Shown piece after piece: positions 37,601 to 47,200 of a DNA stretch of 64,000 nucleotides; within the stretch, counting starts at the first letter, position 1; every line of letters begins with the position of its first letter. The stretch is from Ctena decussata. Its lineage: Eukaryota; Mollusca; Bivalvia; Lucinida; Lucinidae. Position numbers and translations under genes: made by a program. Under the pieces are notes generated by a model. The model was not told the origin of the DNA and ran no database searches. It saw only the letters and a program-made list of their open reading frames with translations. The DNA is taken from contig OZ022498.1 of NCBI GenBank assembly GCA_963989385.1, forward strand, positions 4,967,501 through 5,031,500, read 5' to 3'.

Positions 37601-38223
37601 TTAGAGATACAATATTTGTGCATTTTACTTTGCAGTATAAATATGACAGATAATGAGTTTTATATGGTATAGTTTGTATAGTGCCCCGTAGCAGACTGAA
37701 CGAACTTATCACCCACCCACGCAAATGTATGTCTTAGACTATATTAGCCCCATCACGAGATTTAACAATTACTAAATTTGGTATATCTGCGTGCGGATCT
37801 ATATAGGCGATATTTTAAAAAAATAATCAGCTGTCTGGAGTCCGGGTTTGCCTTACTCAACGGTTTGGCTCTTTAATAAAGTGCCTCTGGCCCTACGGAA
37901 TACCGAAACAGTTTTTCATATAGCATTGGCAATACGGATCGTGGCGACCCTGCTTAAACTGTCCGGGTTTACCTTAATTGACCCTGCGCCTTAGAAATAT
38001 TAAAACGTCAGTTTTTTTAAATATAATTTCAGAGAACTGCCCACGAGCCCGACCAGGTTCCCGACTTTTGTGCCTAGTGCAGCAACGTTATCAGTGTAGT
38101 TCAGATGCTGAATGTGGTTCCGGGCGTAGTTGCTGTCCCAGCACGTGCGGTAACTCATGCAGACGGTTGTCAAGGAGACGCAGTCGCCTGCTGAATATTA
38201 TTCCAACTCTAAACAGATTGTAG
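25962..38223 (+). CDS. Secreted mucin-like protein with antistasin, lustrin/EB-like and WAP domains (four exons)
   Basis: Join 25962-26013, 31831-33126, 33948-34097, 38033-38223: 1689 nt, 562 residues. All three introns are GT-AG and phase 1, and the frame is open throughout. Residues 1-18 form a signal peptide; cleavage near Gly18/Gln19 is likely. Residues 19-420 are Ser/Thr/Asn/Ala-rich with many N-x-S/T sequons, and include a 13-residue repeat, as in heavily glycosylated mucin-like proteins. Residues 423-448 fit an antistasin domain (C-x4-C-x3-C-x10-C-x2-C-x-C with GY..D.NGC). Residues 453-492 form a lustrin/EB-like module (C-x13-C-x6-C-x5-C-x10-CC). Residues 502-542 form a WAP four-disulfide core (C-x10-C-x7-C-x5-C-x5-CC-x3-C-x3-C). 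The tail is strongly basic (RRLSRRRSR). Inferred role: extracellular matrix, shell or mucus protein and/or protease inhibitor. An extra exon hidden in the long introns cannot be excluded. Confidence 0.8.
26891..26958. repeat. GTTGAATCAACGT repeat, copy 1
   Basis: Clustered CGTTGAATCAAC and AACGTCATGACGTTG motifs form an imperfect palindrome. Related clusters are at 34168-34240, 39243-39300, 48597-48716 and 50258-50302. This copy lies in intron 1 of the mucin-like gene. Confidence 0.7.
27779..29501. mobile_element. 1.7-kb element with GGGGCCTG-TTCACAA inverted ends
   Basis: Left end GGGGCCTGGTTCACAACGAA, right end inverse of TTTTTGTGAAACAGGCCCC. Sub-terminal regions are dense in TCGTACGA-type palindromes (27800-27850, 28125-28160, 29365-29478). 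A minus-strand open frame at 29080-29262 starts MSKKRVNRTSNEVKALLTEV, slightly like a Myb/SANT-type DNA-binding N-terminus. That link is weak. Probably non-autonomous. Confidence 0.68.
29001..29069 (+). mobile_element. tRNA-like pseudo-gene or SINE head
   Basis: A perfect 7-bp acceptor stem GCCTCCG/CGGAGGC encloses a box A (GGTAGCTCAGTGGTTTAAGC) and a decayed box B (GAGGTCGTTTCC). The T arm cannot form normally, so it is not a working tRNA. It lies inside the GGGGCCTG element. Confidence 0.55.
29769..29815. repeat. Palindrome with core shared with 8942-9018
   Basis: GCGTAATGAAATTTTGTCA pairs with TGACAAAATTTCATTACGC. The core is the inverse complement of the core at 8960-8995. Confidence 0.75.
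30051..30268. mobile_element. CGGACAG foldback MITE, copy b
   Basis: AAGGTAAAGTCTGGTAAATA start and CTGTCCGAAGTTAACCGAAT near the end. The inner hairpin is shortened (GAGACGGCTCATCCTCTGG). Confidence 0.78.
30570..30740 (-). repeat. Interspersed repeat family 6, reversed fragment
   Basis: CCCAGTGGTAAAAGCG, TGTACATTGTATTTTACC and CACGGTCATTTACAATGAAG are inverse matches to the family 6 copy at 24385-24820. Confidence 0.5.
30891..31105. mobile_element. CGGACAG foldback MITE, copy c
   Basis: AGGGTCAAGTCTGGTAACTT start, CGACTTTACCCT end. The centre pairs GAGACGGCTCATAA with TGAGCCGTCTCATC. Confidence 0.82.
31158..31325. mobile_element. CGGACAG foldback MITE, copy d (centre deleted)
   Basis: Same ends as copy c, but the GACGGCTCA hairpin is gone (AATCCAGAGTTCACTG remains). 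Confidence 0.75.
31831..33126 (+). CDS. Mucin-like and antistasin exon
   Basis: Acceptor TGTTTCATAG ends at 31830; donor GCAAAG|GTATTT follows 33126. This 1296-nt exon is open throughout and encodes residues 18-449. Most is low-complexity Ser/Thr/Asn/Ala/Glu sequence with sequons such as N-G-T, N-T-S, N-E-T and N-S-T. Its last 27 residues are the six-Cys antistasin motif, with Cys at 423, 428, 432, 443, 446 and 448. The frame is also open upstream to an ATG at 31758, but a splice from the signal exon explains the junction better. Confidence 0.85.
32745..32900 (+). repeat. 39-bp in-frame tandem repeat inside the mucin-like exon
   Basis: Four units of exactly 39 bp start at 32745, 32784, 32823 and 32862. 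Each encodes a 13-residue unit of the type GSTNNLSGSVVSS; the fourth is diverged. More decayed copies follow to about 33020. The repeat keeps the frame and the Ser/Thr bias, so its copy number could vary without breaking the protein. Confidence 0.9.
33574..33785. mobile_element. CGGACAG foldback MITE, copy e (intron 2 of the mucin-like gene)
   Basis: AGGGTAAAGTCGGGTAACTT start and AGTTACCCGACTCTGCCCT end; centre GAGACGGCTCATCTTGAGCC. It makes up a quarter of the 821-bp intron. Confidence 0.82.
33948..34097 (+). CDS. Lustrin/EB-like six-cysteine exon
   Basis: Acceptor TAAATTTCAG ends at 33947; donor TTTTCAG|GTAGGT follows 34097. The exon is 150 nt and symmetric (phase 1 in and out), so it can be gained or lost without a frameshift. 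It encodes residues 450-499 with the pattern C-x13-C-x6-C-P-L-G-x2-C-x8-G-V-C-C, which resembles lustrin cysteine-rich and EB modules. The same CC-ended module occurs six times in the gene at 49076-51152. Confidence 0.8.
34168..34240. repeat. GTTGATTCAACGT repeat, copy 2
   Basis: AACGTTGATTCAACGTCACG and GACGTGACGTTGAC clusters about 70 bp after exon 3 of the mucin-like gene. Confidence 0.65.
34541..34612 (+). repeat. (CT)n(CA)n compound microsatellite
   Basis: About 50 bp of CT with one interruption, followed by about 20 bp of CA, in intron 3. Confidence 0.95.
34620..36490. other. Intron 3 sequence without recognised features
   Basis: Moderately AT-rich with a G-rich stretch at 36290-36330 and 36425-36465. 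No exon-like frame flanked by splice sites and cysteine codons was found here. Confidence 0.5.
36493..37983. mobile_element. 1.5-kb DNA element with GGTCAATTAAGGTAAA inverted ends
   Basis: Left GGTCAATTAAGGTAAATCCG and right CGGGTTTACCTTAATTGACC are inverse. Inside, two imperfect units (36960-37160, 37160-37320) repeat GTAGGAGGAGTTGCGCACA and GGTCTTCTGATGCTGGAAAA. GTCCGGGTTTACCTTCCGCC and GAGGTAAACCCGGACAT form an internal hairpin near 37487-37533. There is no transposase. It ends about 50 bp before the WAP exon. Confidence 0.75.
38033..38223 (+). CDS. WAP-domain terminal exon of the mucin-antistasin-WAP gene
   Basis: Acceptor ATATAATTTCAG ends at 38032; stop TAG is 38221-38223. Eight cysteines at 502, 513, 521, 527, 533, 534, 538 and 542 have WAP spacing, with the usual Cys-Pro at the start and a D..C element (SSDAEC). 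The residue after the second Cys, the P1 position in SLPI and elafin, is Leu514. A basic 20-residue tail follows. The poly(A) signals lie 40-52 bp after the stop. Confidence 0.85.
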
Positions 38224-38262
38224 ATATTCACAATCTTGTCTGAGAGTAAATGTACATTTGTA

Positions 38263-38280
38263 AATAAAGGCACAAATAAA
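38263..38280 (+). promoter_or_regulatory. Poly(A) signals of the mucin-antistasin-WAP gene
   Basis: Two AATAAA hexamers, at 38263-38268 and 38275-38280, lie about 40 and 52 bp after the stop codon. This gives a short 3' UTR. Confidence 0.7.
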
Positions 38281-38448
38281 GATAATAAAGAGATCTTGTC
38301 GAGTTACTTTTATTCAAGTATCACATGGTTTTGATTAACATAATTATACCTACTTATTGAATGGTATACATCTACACTCGCACTTATGAAAAACGCTTCA
38401 CATTTATCAATTTTAAATGCAACAGACATACTGGAGTGCGAACAGTGG

Positions 38449-39230
38449 TGGCCGCGTACCAGTGGTGGCCGTTTGCATTTTGCACGCGCAATTACGTATT
38501 TCATGCGTCACAGACTTGGCCATTTTATGAAAGGAAATATAAGAAACGCTAACAAAAAGGGTTGGTAGAATTCTCTGCCTGGAAGGCAAAATGTTAACAA
38601 TTTCCTCAAGCTACCCTCATGCCAACTTCATTGCCTTTCCGGGGGACCACAACCCTTGATACACACATTATTAAATACAGAAATAAACATGTACAAATTG
38701 CTGTATTAATGTTTCCATATCACAAAAAGGGCCACCGACCTGCAAAACAGCATCTAAATTCTTGTAAACCACAGCTCACGTGTAATCATTGTTTATATTT
38801 GTTTTCGACGTAAGATGTAGCGTGTGCCAACGTGATGACTGCGTCAGAGTTAAAAGTCCGTTTCTAATAAATGTTTCTGTTGCTTATATTCCGCCCTTGC
38901 TGAATGCGCTAAAATGTTAAATTTTGACAAAGACCACAGACTTAAACGACATATCATCAAAGTTTAAATCCACAACAAGTTTTTGGAAAATTCATCATTC
39001 AGCGCACGCAAATCATGATGGCCACCACTGGTACGCTACGTTCGTAGTTCAATGCTTTTTGGTGACCTGTTTGAGGATCTGTCACAGGCACATGTTATAG
39101 TCTATTTCAGAAACTAAATTAGTATTATATTGATAGTTACCCCTAGTTTATTTAATCAAAATATAGAATCACTAAACACAATATGTCGCTTACAAGATAA
39201 GAAAGTGTAACAAAAAACGGCCACCACTGG
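38449..39230. repeat. GGCCACCACTGG-bounded repeat and flank
   Basis: A block at 39017-39230 begins GGCCACCACTGGTACG and ends GGCCACCACTGG in the same orientation. An inverse pair CCAGTGGTGGCC lies at 38458-38470. A second copy of the block is at 43157-44206. The rest of 38290-39010 shows nothing recognisable. Confidence 0.55.
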
Positions 39231-39242
39231 TAGCCTTCCAGT

Positions 39243-39300
39243 ACTGTACAGCGTTGAAACAACGTCTTATCAATGTTGATATGACATTGTTGGACGTTGC
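39243..39300. repeat. GTTGATTCAACGT repeat, copy 3 (diverged)
   Basis: GCGTTGAAACAACGTC, CAATGTTGATATGACATTG and GGACGTTGC resemble the other clusters. Confidence 0.5.
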
Positions 39301-40491
39301 ACCGAGAAAGTATGTATGAAATGTTAAAATAACAATAATAATAAATACAGAGGACCAATGTCCTCAAGCTCACCTGGGACCTTATTGTCTGCAGACACAA
39401 ATTTCCCTCATTTGCGACAAATTTTAAACCAGTGGCTTTAGAGAAGTGCATGTTTCAGTTCTAAAATCTCAGTGACCGTGACCAAATTCAAAGAATGACC
39501 TGAACCCTTGGCGACCTTATGTCTTCGTGCATTCGTTGAGTTAACCATAATTTCCAATTATTATACCTAGGCTTAAAACGTTTCTGTGAAATCCACTTGT
39601 AAAGGTTTCCCCATATAACAGCAAAAAGAACCAAAGTTGACCTTGCCACGTATAAGGTCAAGGTTACTGCATGGCCATCATTTGGAAAAAAAACTTTGTA
39701 GGGCCCGAGTCCCAAACGCTACATAACAAGCCACAAATTCATTGGCTTTTCAGTTCTGGAGATTTAAAAGGTTTTTACCAAATATGGGCATAGCGGCCAT
39801 CTTGGCCATGCGACCAAGGCCGTCTGAACAAACTTTTGTTCCCTTGACCAAAGGAAGCTCCATATAAAATATTGCTTTAATCGACCCAGTTGCTTTAGAG
39901 AAGATGTTTGAAAATGTTGACGGGCGACAGAACCTCAGTGGCATTGAATAAGAGTTCAAAGAATGACCTTCAGTTTTGGCAACATAATGTTTACATCATC
40001 TCATTTATATACCCATATATACCAAGGATTGTATCTTAGATCTAAATAGTTTCTGAGAAATCTACAGTTTTAGCATTAGCCGATATAAAAGCATAAAGTA
40101 CCAACAGTTGATTTTGACATAAGTTAGACCAAGGTCAATGCAGGGACATCATTTAAATAAGCTTTGATAGCCCGAGTCTCTAATGCTACATACATGTACA
40201 ATGTTTCATTGTTATTGACCTTTCGATTCTGGAGAAGATTTTTAAAGGATTTATACCAGATAGGGGTATGCCGGCTATCTTGGTCATTGACCAAGATCAT
40301 CTTAATAAAATTTTGCTCCCCGACATATGAAATATGGTTTCAATTAGCGTAGTGACTTCAGAAAAAAAGACATTTGAAAATATTGACGGGCGACAGACTC
40401 TTTGTCACATTGAACAAAGGTCAAAGCATAAACTTGACCTTTGGCAACACAATGTCTTTATTGGCTTGTGAAGTTAACTATGTATACCAAG

Positions 40492-40601
<110 letters not shown>

Positions 40602-41343
40602 GACTTGAATAGTTTCTAAGAAATCCACTGTTTAAGCATTCCCCCATAAAAAGCATAACGAACCAAAGTTGGCCTTCCCATAAATTGTGTCAAGGTCAAT
40701 GCAGGGTGATCATTTGAACAAACTTTGCAGAGCCCAAGTCTTCAATGCTACATAAAAAATTTCAGGGCCATTGGCCTTTCGGTTCTGAAGAAGAAAATGT
40801 TAAAAATGTTTTTATTCCATATATGAGGACGATGGCCATCTTAGTCATGTGAGCAAAACCATCTAAACCGTTACTGAGTGAGGTTTCATATGAAATATGT
40901 CTTAAATAGGCTCTTTGGCTTCAGAGGAGAAGGTGTTTAAAATGTTGACGGGCAACAGAATGTCCGTGACCTTGAACAAAGGTCAAAGAAATGCCTTGAC
41001 CATTAGCAACACAATGTCTTCACTTGCATATTTAGTTCACCATATATACAAAATATTATACCTTAGACTTAAATAATTTTTGAGGAATCTACTGTTTAAG
41101 CATTTCCCCTCATAAAAGCACAATGTTCCAAAGTTGACCTTGCCATTAGTTACGTCAAGGTCAATGCTGGGTCATAATTTGTATAAACTTTCAAGGGCTT
41201 GAGTCCCCGATCCTACTTACAAAGTTTCAAGGTCATTGTCCTTTTCGTTTTGGAGAAGATCTTCTAAGGTATTTACCATATATGGTCATGGAGGCCATTT
41301 GGTCACGTGAATAAGACCATCTGAACAAATTTTCGTTCCCCTG

Positions 41344-41565
41344 GGACCGTATTCATAAAGTCACTTAAGTCGTTGCTATGCGGTTGCTAAGGCTAAATAT
41401 CTATAAAGGAGATTCCCTACAACTATGAAATTTGGTCTGGAGGAACAGTCTTTGTAAGACTGTTCCTCCAGAGTAAATTCCATAGTTGTAGGAAATCTCT
41501 ATCAAAGAAATTTAGCCTTAGCAACCGCATAGCAACCACTTAAGTTGTTTTATTAATACGGCCCC
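41344..41565. mobile_element. Foldback MITE family 3 (GGCCGTATTCATAAA), copy b
   Basis: GGACCGTATTCATAAAG left, TTATTAATACGGCCCC right. The centre is the hairpin GGAGGAACAGTC...GACTGTTCCTCC. It is nested in long repeat copy 4. A decayed copy a lies at about 4449-4570. Confidence 0.82.
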
Positions 41566-42017
41566 TGATCCAGTGAGGCTCCAAATGCAATATGGCTTCA
41601 ATCGGCACAGTTGCTTCGGAGGAGCCGTCTGAAAATGTTGACGGGCAACATAATCTCCTTGACCTTGAACAAAGCGTCATAATGCATTGTCTTCCTTTGC
41701 TTATTTAGTTAACCATATATACCAACTATTATACCTTAGATTTAAATACTTTCAGAGAAATCCACTGTTTAAGATTTTTCGCATATAATAGCATGCCATA
41801 CCAAAGTTGACATTGCCATGAATTAGGTTAAGGTCAACACAGGGTCATCATTTGCACAAACTATGATAGGTCCGAGTCCTCAATGATACATACCAAGCCA
41901 CAATGCAATTGGGGCTTTGGTTCTGCAAAAGAAGATTTTTTTTACTACATATGGGTGTGGCGGCCATCTTGGTCATGTGACCCAAACCCGCTACCCTGAT
42001 CCTCTGAGACCTCATTT

Positions 42018-42257
42018 GAGCCGCGACACGAGAAAAACAACAAAGTGGTTGTGCGTCCAGCACAGACTCAGATCAGCTTGGGCATCCGCCCAGTCTGATC
42101 AGAGTCTTCGCTGTCCGCATGGAAATAGCTTAGACCTTTAGCTACCCTGTAATTACTTAGCGAATAGTCTGATCAGACTGGGCGGATCGCGGCCCAGGCT
42201 GATCTGAGCCTGCGCTGGGCGCACAACCACTTTCTTGGTTTTCTCGTGTCGCGGCTT
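42018..42257. mobile_element. Foldback MITE family 1, copy 6, inside the reversed AGCTCACC repeat
   Basis: The least diverged copy: ends GAGCCGCGACACGAGAAAA and TTTTCTCGTGTCGCGGCT are near-perfect inverse arms. It interrupts the long repeat at 39348-42380, with ATTT on both sides as a possible short target duplication. Confidence 0.83.
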
Positions 42258-42502
42258 AAATTTGGCTTCAATCGGCCCAGTTGCTTCAGAGGAGGTGTTT
42301 GAAAATGTTTACGACGGACAAATGGACAGACGACGGAGCCTGGCTAAACCATGAGCTGACCTCGTTTTCATCGGGCTGTGCGGTAATTAATCTTTTCTGG
42401 GATTTCCTGTAAGAACAAGCTTTCCTAAACAGAGCGTTTAAAGTTGCCGAACATAAAAAGCTGCAAACATGGATCTAGTCTGGTCTAGTCTATCCCATAA
42501 CC

Positions 42503-42730
42503 TTGCAAGGGCGTTGTGGCACCACAGATGACTTTACAATAAGCCCTTTCCATCTAGTCCTGTTTTCAGCTGCCCTAGTTATGCTGGCAAAGGACATCCC
42601 TGTCCACCCTTTGATATTGCCATCCCACCTGTTCTTACGTCTACCTCTTCTTCTATTGTGCCCTGTAAAAACGTCAATGCTAAGCCAGACATCTTCAAGA
42701 TGTGGCTAAACTACCTTAGTTTCTGTGAAT
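42503..42730. other. Unassigned stretch with LINE-like coding hints
   Basis: The sequence around GACATCCCTGTCCACCCTTTG has a weakly coding feel, resembling the 3' tail region of decayed non-LTR elements. It is too short and broken to assign. 42260-42500 and 42730-42770 show nothing else. Confidence 0.2.
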
Positions 42731-42774
42731 AAATTACAGCCAACATCTATTTAAGTATTTTCAACAACACAGGG

Positions 42775-43092
42775 TATAATCGATTCCGCCAATTTTCGCT
42801 TCCTGCAGAGACTTTCCGACATATTTGGCTTCCGCCGAGACTGTCCGCGAACTCTTGCTTCCTGCAGAGACTACTGTCCGCGTGATTCTGCTTCCTGCCG
42901 AGACTGTCCGCGTGACTCTGCTTCCTGCCGAGAGCCTCGGCAGGAAGCAGAATCACGCGGTCAGTCTCTGCAGGAAGCCATTTATCATGTACAGAAGTCT
43001 CGGCAGGAAGCAAGAGATCGCGGACAGTCTCGGCGGAAACCAAATATGATGTACAGTCTCTGCAGGAAGCGAAAATTAGCGGAATCGATTAT
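42775..43092. repeat. 318-bp inverted repeat built of CTTCCTGC-GAGAC units
   Basis: GTATAATCGATTCCGC at left pairs with GCGGAATCGATTATAC at right. Between them CTTCCTGCMGAGACTGTCCG-like units repeat in the left arm and the inverse units (CGGCAGGAAGC) fill the right arm, with the centre at GAGAGCCTCGGC. Open frames on both strands are by-products of this symmetry. Confidence 0.88.
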
Positions 43093-43175
43093 ACACTGTG
43101 AACAAGTCCCAGGCTACTCTCTCTGTTGTTCATCATTCAGCGAATACGGCAACAGTGACGGCCGCCACTGGTACA

Positions 43176-43433
43176 GGGGCCGTATTCATAAAGCCACTTA
43201 AGTCGTTGCTATGCTGTTGCTAAGGCTCAATATCTATAAGGGAGATTCCCTACAACTATGAAATTTGCTCTGGAGGAACAGTCTTACAAAGACTGTTCCT
43301 CCTGAGCAAATTTCATAGTTACAAAGACTGTTCCTCCAGAGCAAATTTCATAGTTGTAGGGAATCTCCTTCATAGAAATTTAGCCTTAGCAACAGCATAG
43401 CAACCACTTAAGTCGTTTTATGAATACGGCCCC
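43176..43433. mobile_element. Foldback MITE family 3, copy c
   Basis: GGGGCCGTATTCATAAAGCC left and TTTTATGAATACGGCCCC right. The central GGAGGAACAGTC hairpin is followed by a partial duplicate of its right arm. Confidence 0.85.
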
Positions 43434-43535
43434 TGAACGTATATGCTTTGCTGCTGGTTGGTGACCTGTTTTGAGGACCTGACATAAGCACATGTTACAT
43501 GCTACTTCAAACAATAAATCGATATCATCACAACT

Positions 43536-44124
43536 ACACTAAAAAAAAAATACTAAAGGGTCAAACTTTTACCCTGCGATTTCTGGAACATTTCAAACAT
43601 TTGGTAAAATAAATCATCTCTACCTTCAATTTTATTTATTTTACAAGTTTTATACACATGAAGCTTGAACCTATAGCCTTTATCTTGACCAAGGTCAAGC
43701 TTTAAGTCAAACTACCCCTAAAATGAAAGTTGTTTGAATTCCCATAGAGAATTGATAGTGTGTCAGTTTGATCGGGAATAACTTCTAAAATTGCTATGAG
43801 TTTTAAACTTCTTATAGCTTGCTGACCTTAAAAATGATTAAACTTGATGACTATTGAGCAATTTTTAAAAAAATTCATGAATTGGCGAAATCGAAAATTT
43901 TGATGAATTTGTTTCCTATGGACTTCAAAAAACTCTGATTTTGAGAGTAGTGTGAATTGAAGTCTGACTTGGTCAAGATATAGGCTATATTTTCAAACTT
44001 CATGTGTACAAAACTTGTAAAATGAATGAAATGGAAGGTGGAAATGATTTATTTTACCAAATGTTTGAAATGTTCCAGGAATCGCGGGGTAAAAGTTTGA
44101 CCCTTTAATATTTTTTTTCGAGTA
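43536..44124. mobile_element. 589-bp element with about 145-bp inverted repeats
   Basis: The left arm has TACTAAAGGGTCAAACTTTT and GGAACATTTCAAACATTTGG; the right arm repeats both in inverse. The unpaired centre holds GTCAGTTTGATCGGGAATAA. Non-coding. Confidence 0.82.
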
Positions 44125-44254
44125 TATTAACCCTTATATATTCAGTCAAAATCTAGACTAACAAATTAGCAGAGTAAAAAAGTGTTACAAAAATTGCCGC
44201 CACTGGTTGCGCGCCAGGAGATAATGCAAAGAGCATAAAGTTGTGTCCATGTAA

Positions 44255-47200
44255 TACACTACTCAAAATATTCAAAGGAGCAATTGATATTTTCCCATAC
44301 ACATTACTACAATATATACCCAGTTACAACGGCCCATAAATTCTACTGCCAGTGGCCGAGAATTTCCCATGCTTTTGCAGCATTTTGAAGAAGGATCGAA
44401 GTTTAAGACAATAAAGATTTCAATAGAACTGATGCCCTGATCATTTTCATGGAACAAATTTGGCAATTTTCGAATTATCTGAAATTGAGACATTTTTCTA
44501 GAAGTCTATAAAATCTTATAGAGTTGAGTTAAAACTGATCCTTTCAAACGGGTTACCTTGAAACATTCAGTTTCACAGAAAAATGGTCGTTTAAATTGTG
44601 GTAAATTTTCATGATTTTTAACTGTTTGAAAAATTACATTTAAAAAAAATCCATTTTTAGCTCACCTGAGCCTTTAGGCTCATAGGTGAGCTTATAGTAT
44701 AGCCAGGCATCCGTCGTCCGTCCGTCGTCCGTCGTCTGTCGTCCGTCGTCCGTCCGTCGGCAACATTTTCAAACATCTTCTCCTCTGAAACCACTGGGCC
44801 GATTGAAGCCATATTTCATATGAAGCCTACCTAGGTCGGGGGAACGAAAGTTTGTTCCCGGTATCTGGGTCACATGACCAAGATGGCCGCCACGCCCATA
44901 TATGGTGAAAAACCCTACAAAAATCTTCTTCTCCAGAACCAAAAGGCCTATGACCTTGAAACTTGGTATGTAGCATCGGGCATGCGGGCCCATCATGGTT
45001 TGCACAAATCATGATCGTGCGGTGACCTTGACCTAATTTACGGTATGGTCAACTTTGCTACGTTACGCTTTTATATGGGAAAACGCTTAAACAGTGGATT
45101 TCTCAGAAACTATTTAATTCTAAGGTACAATACTTGGTATACATGGTCGACTAAATGACCAGATGAAGATATTATGTCACGAAAGGTCAAGGTCATTCCG
45201 TCGGACCATCCGTCGTCAAGATTTTCAAACATCTTCTCCTCTGAAATCACTGGGCCGATTGAAGCCAAAGTTCATATGCAGCATCCATGGGTTGGGGAAA
45301 CGAAAGTTTGTTCGCGGTATCTGGGTCACATGACCAAGATGGCCGCCACGCCCATATATGGTAAAAACCCTTCAAAAATCTTCTTCTACAGAACCAAAAG
45401 GCCTATGACCTTGAAACTTGGTATGTAGCATCGGGCATGCCGGCCCATCATAGTTTATACAAATCATGACCTTGCATTGATCTTGACATAGTTTAAGGTA
45501 TGGTCAAGTTTGGTATGTTAGGCTTTTATATGGGAAAAAGGCTTAAACAGTGGATTTCTCAGAAACTATTTAATTCTTAGGTTTAGTATTTGGTATACAT
45601 GGTCGACTAAATGACCAGATGAAGATATTATGTCATGAAAGGTCAAGGTCATTCTGTCTGACCATCCGTCGTCAAGATTTTCAAACATCTTCTCCTCTGA
45701 AACCACTGGGCCGATTGAAGCCAAATTTCATATGCAGCCTCCATGGGTTGGGGAAACGAAAGTTTGTTCGCAATATCTGGGTCACATGACCAAGATGGCC
45801 GCCACCCCCATATATGGTAAAATCCTTCAAAAATCTTCTTCTACAGAACCAAAAGGCCTATGACCTTGAAACTTGGTATGTAGCATCGGGCATGTGGGCC
45901 CAACATAGTTTATACAAATGATGACCTTGCGTTGATCTTGACCTAATTTACGGCATGGTCAACTTTGGTACGTTAGGCTTTTATATGGGCAAATGCTTGG
46001 ATTTCTCAGAATCTATTTTAGTCTAAGGTACAATATGTTGTATACATGGTCGACTAAATGACCAGATGAAGATATCATGTCACTAAAGGTCAAGGTCATT
46101 CCGTCGGACCATCCGTCATCAAGATTTTCAAGCATCTTCTCCCCTGAAACTACCGGGGTGATTGAAGCAAAATTTCATATGGAGTCTCAGTGGGATGGGG
46201 GAACGAAAGTTTATACCCGGGGTCTTGGTCACATGACCAAGATGGCCGCCATGCCCATATATGGTGAAAAACTTTCAAAAGTCTTCTTCTCCAGAACCAA
46301 AAGGCCTATGACCTTGAAACTTGGTATGTAGCTTTGAGCATGCGAGCCCATCTACTTTGTACAAATGATGACCTTGCGTTGACCTTTTTAACGACATGGT
46401 CAAAGTTTGTATGTTAGGCTTTTATATGGGAAAACGCTTATATAGTGGATTTCTCAGAAACTATCTAAGTCTAAGGTACACTATGTGGTATATATGGTCA
46501 ACTAAATGACCAGATGAAGATATTATGTCACTGAAGGTCAAGGTCAGTTTGTCGGTTTGTCCGTCATCAAGATTTTCAAACATCTTCTCCTCTGAAACTA
46601 CTGGGGAGATTGAAGCCAAATTTTATATGGTGTCTCAGTGGAATAGGGGAACTAAAGTTTATACCCGGGGTTTGGGTCACATGACCAAGATGGCCGCCAT
46701 GCTCATATATGGTAAAAACTCTTCGAAAATCTTCTTCTCCAGAACCAAAAGGCCTATGATCTTGAAACTTGGTATGTAGCATCAAGCATGCGGGCCCATT
46801 ATAGTTCATACAAATAATGACCTTGCATTGGCCTTGACCTAATTTACGACATGGTCAACTTTGGTATGTTAGGCTTTTATATGGGAAAACGCTTATACAG
46901 TGGATTTCTCAGAAACTATTTAAGTCTAAGGTACAATACGTGGTGTATATATGGTCAACAAAATGACCAGATGAAGCTATTATGTCACTGAAGGTCAAGG
47001 TCAGTTTGTCGGTCTGTCCGTCATCAAGATTTTCAAAACATCTTCTCCTCTGAAACCACTGGTCTGATTGAAGCAAAATTTCATATGGAGTCTAAGTGTG
47101 ATCGGGGAATAAAAGTTTGTTCTCGGGATCTTGACCAAGATGGCAGCCATGCCCGTATACGGTAAAAACCCTTCAAAATCTTCTTCTCCAGAACCAAAAG

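Larger units (their letters stand above)
43157..44206. repeat. GGCCRCCACTGG-bounded repeat, copy 2, holding two MITEs
   Basis: Starts GGCCGCCACTGGTACAGGG and ends TTGCCGCCACTGG. Between the MITEs it matches 39050-39230 (GGTGACCTGTTTTGAGGACC). Confidence 0.65.

Noticed and set aside
42747..43049. Protein-like repeats (LLLPAET, GRKQ) on both strands of the big palindrome
   Set aside because: Both strands are open because of the inverted tandem structure; no gene signals.
43157..44206. Helitron call for the GGCCACCACTGG-bounded repeats
   Set aside because: No 5' TC / 3' CTRR ends with a 3' hairpin could be shown; the identical ends are in direct orientation.
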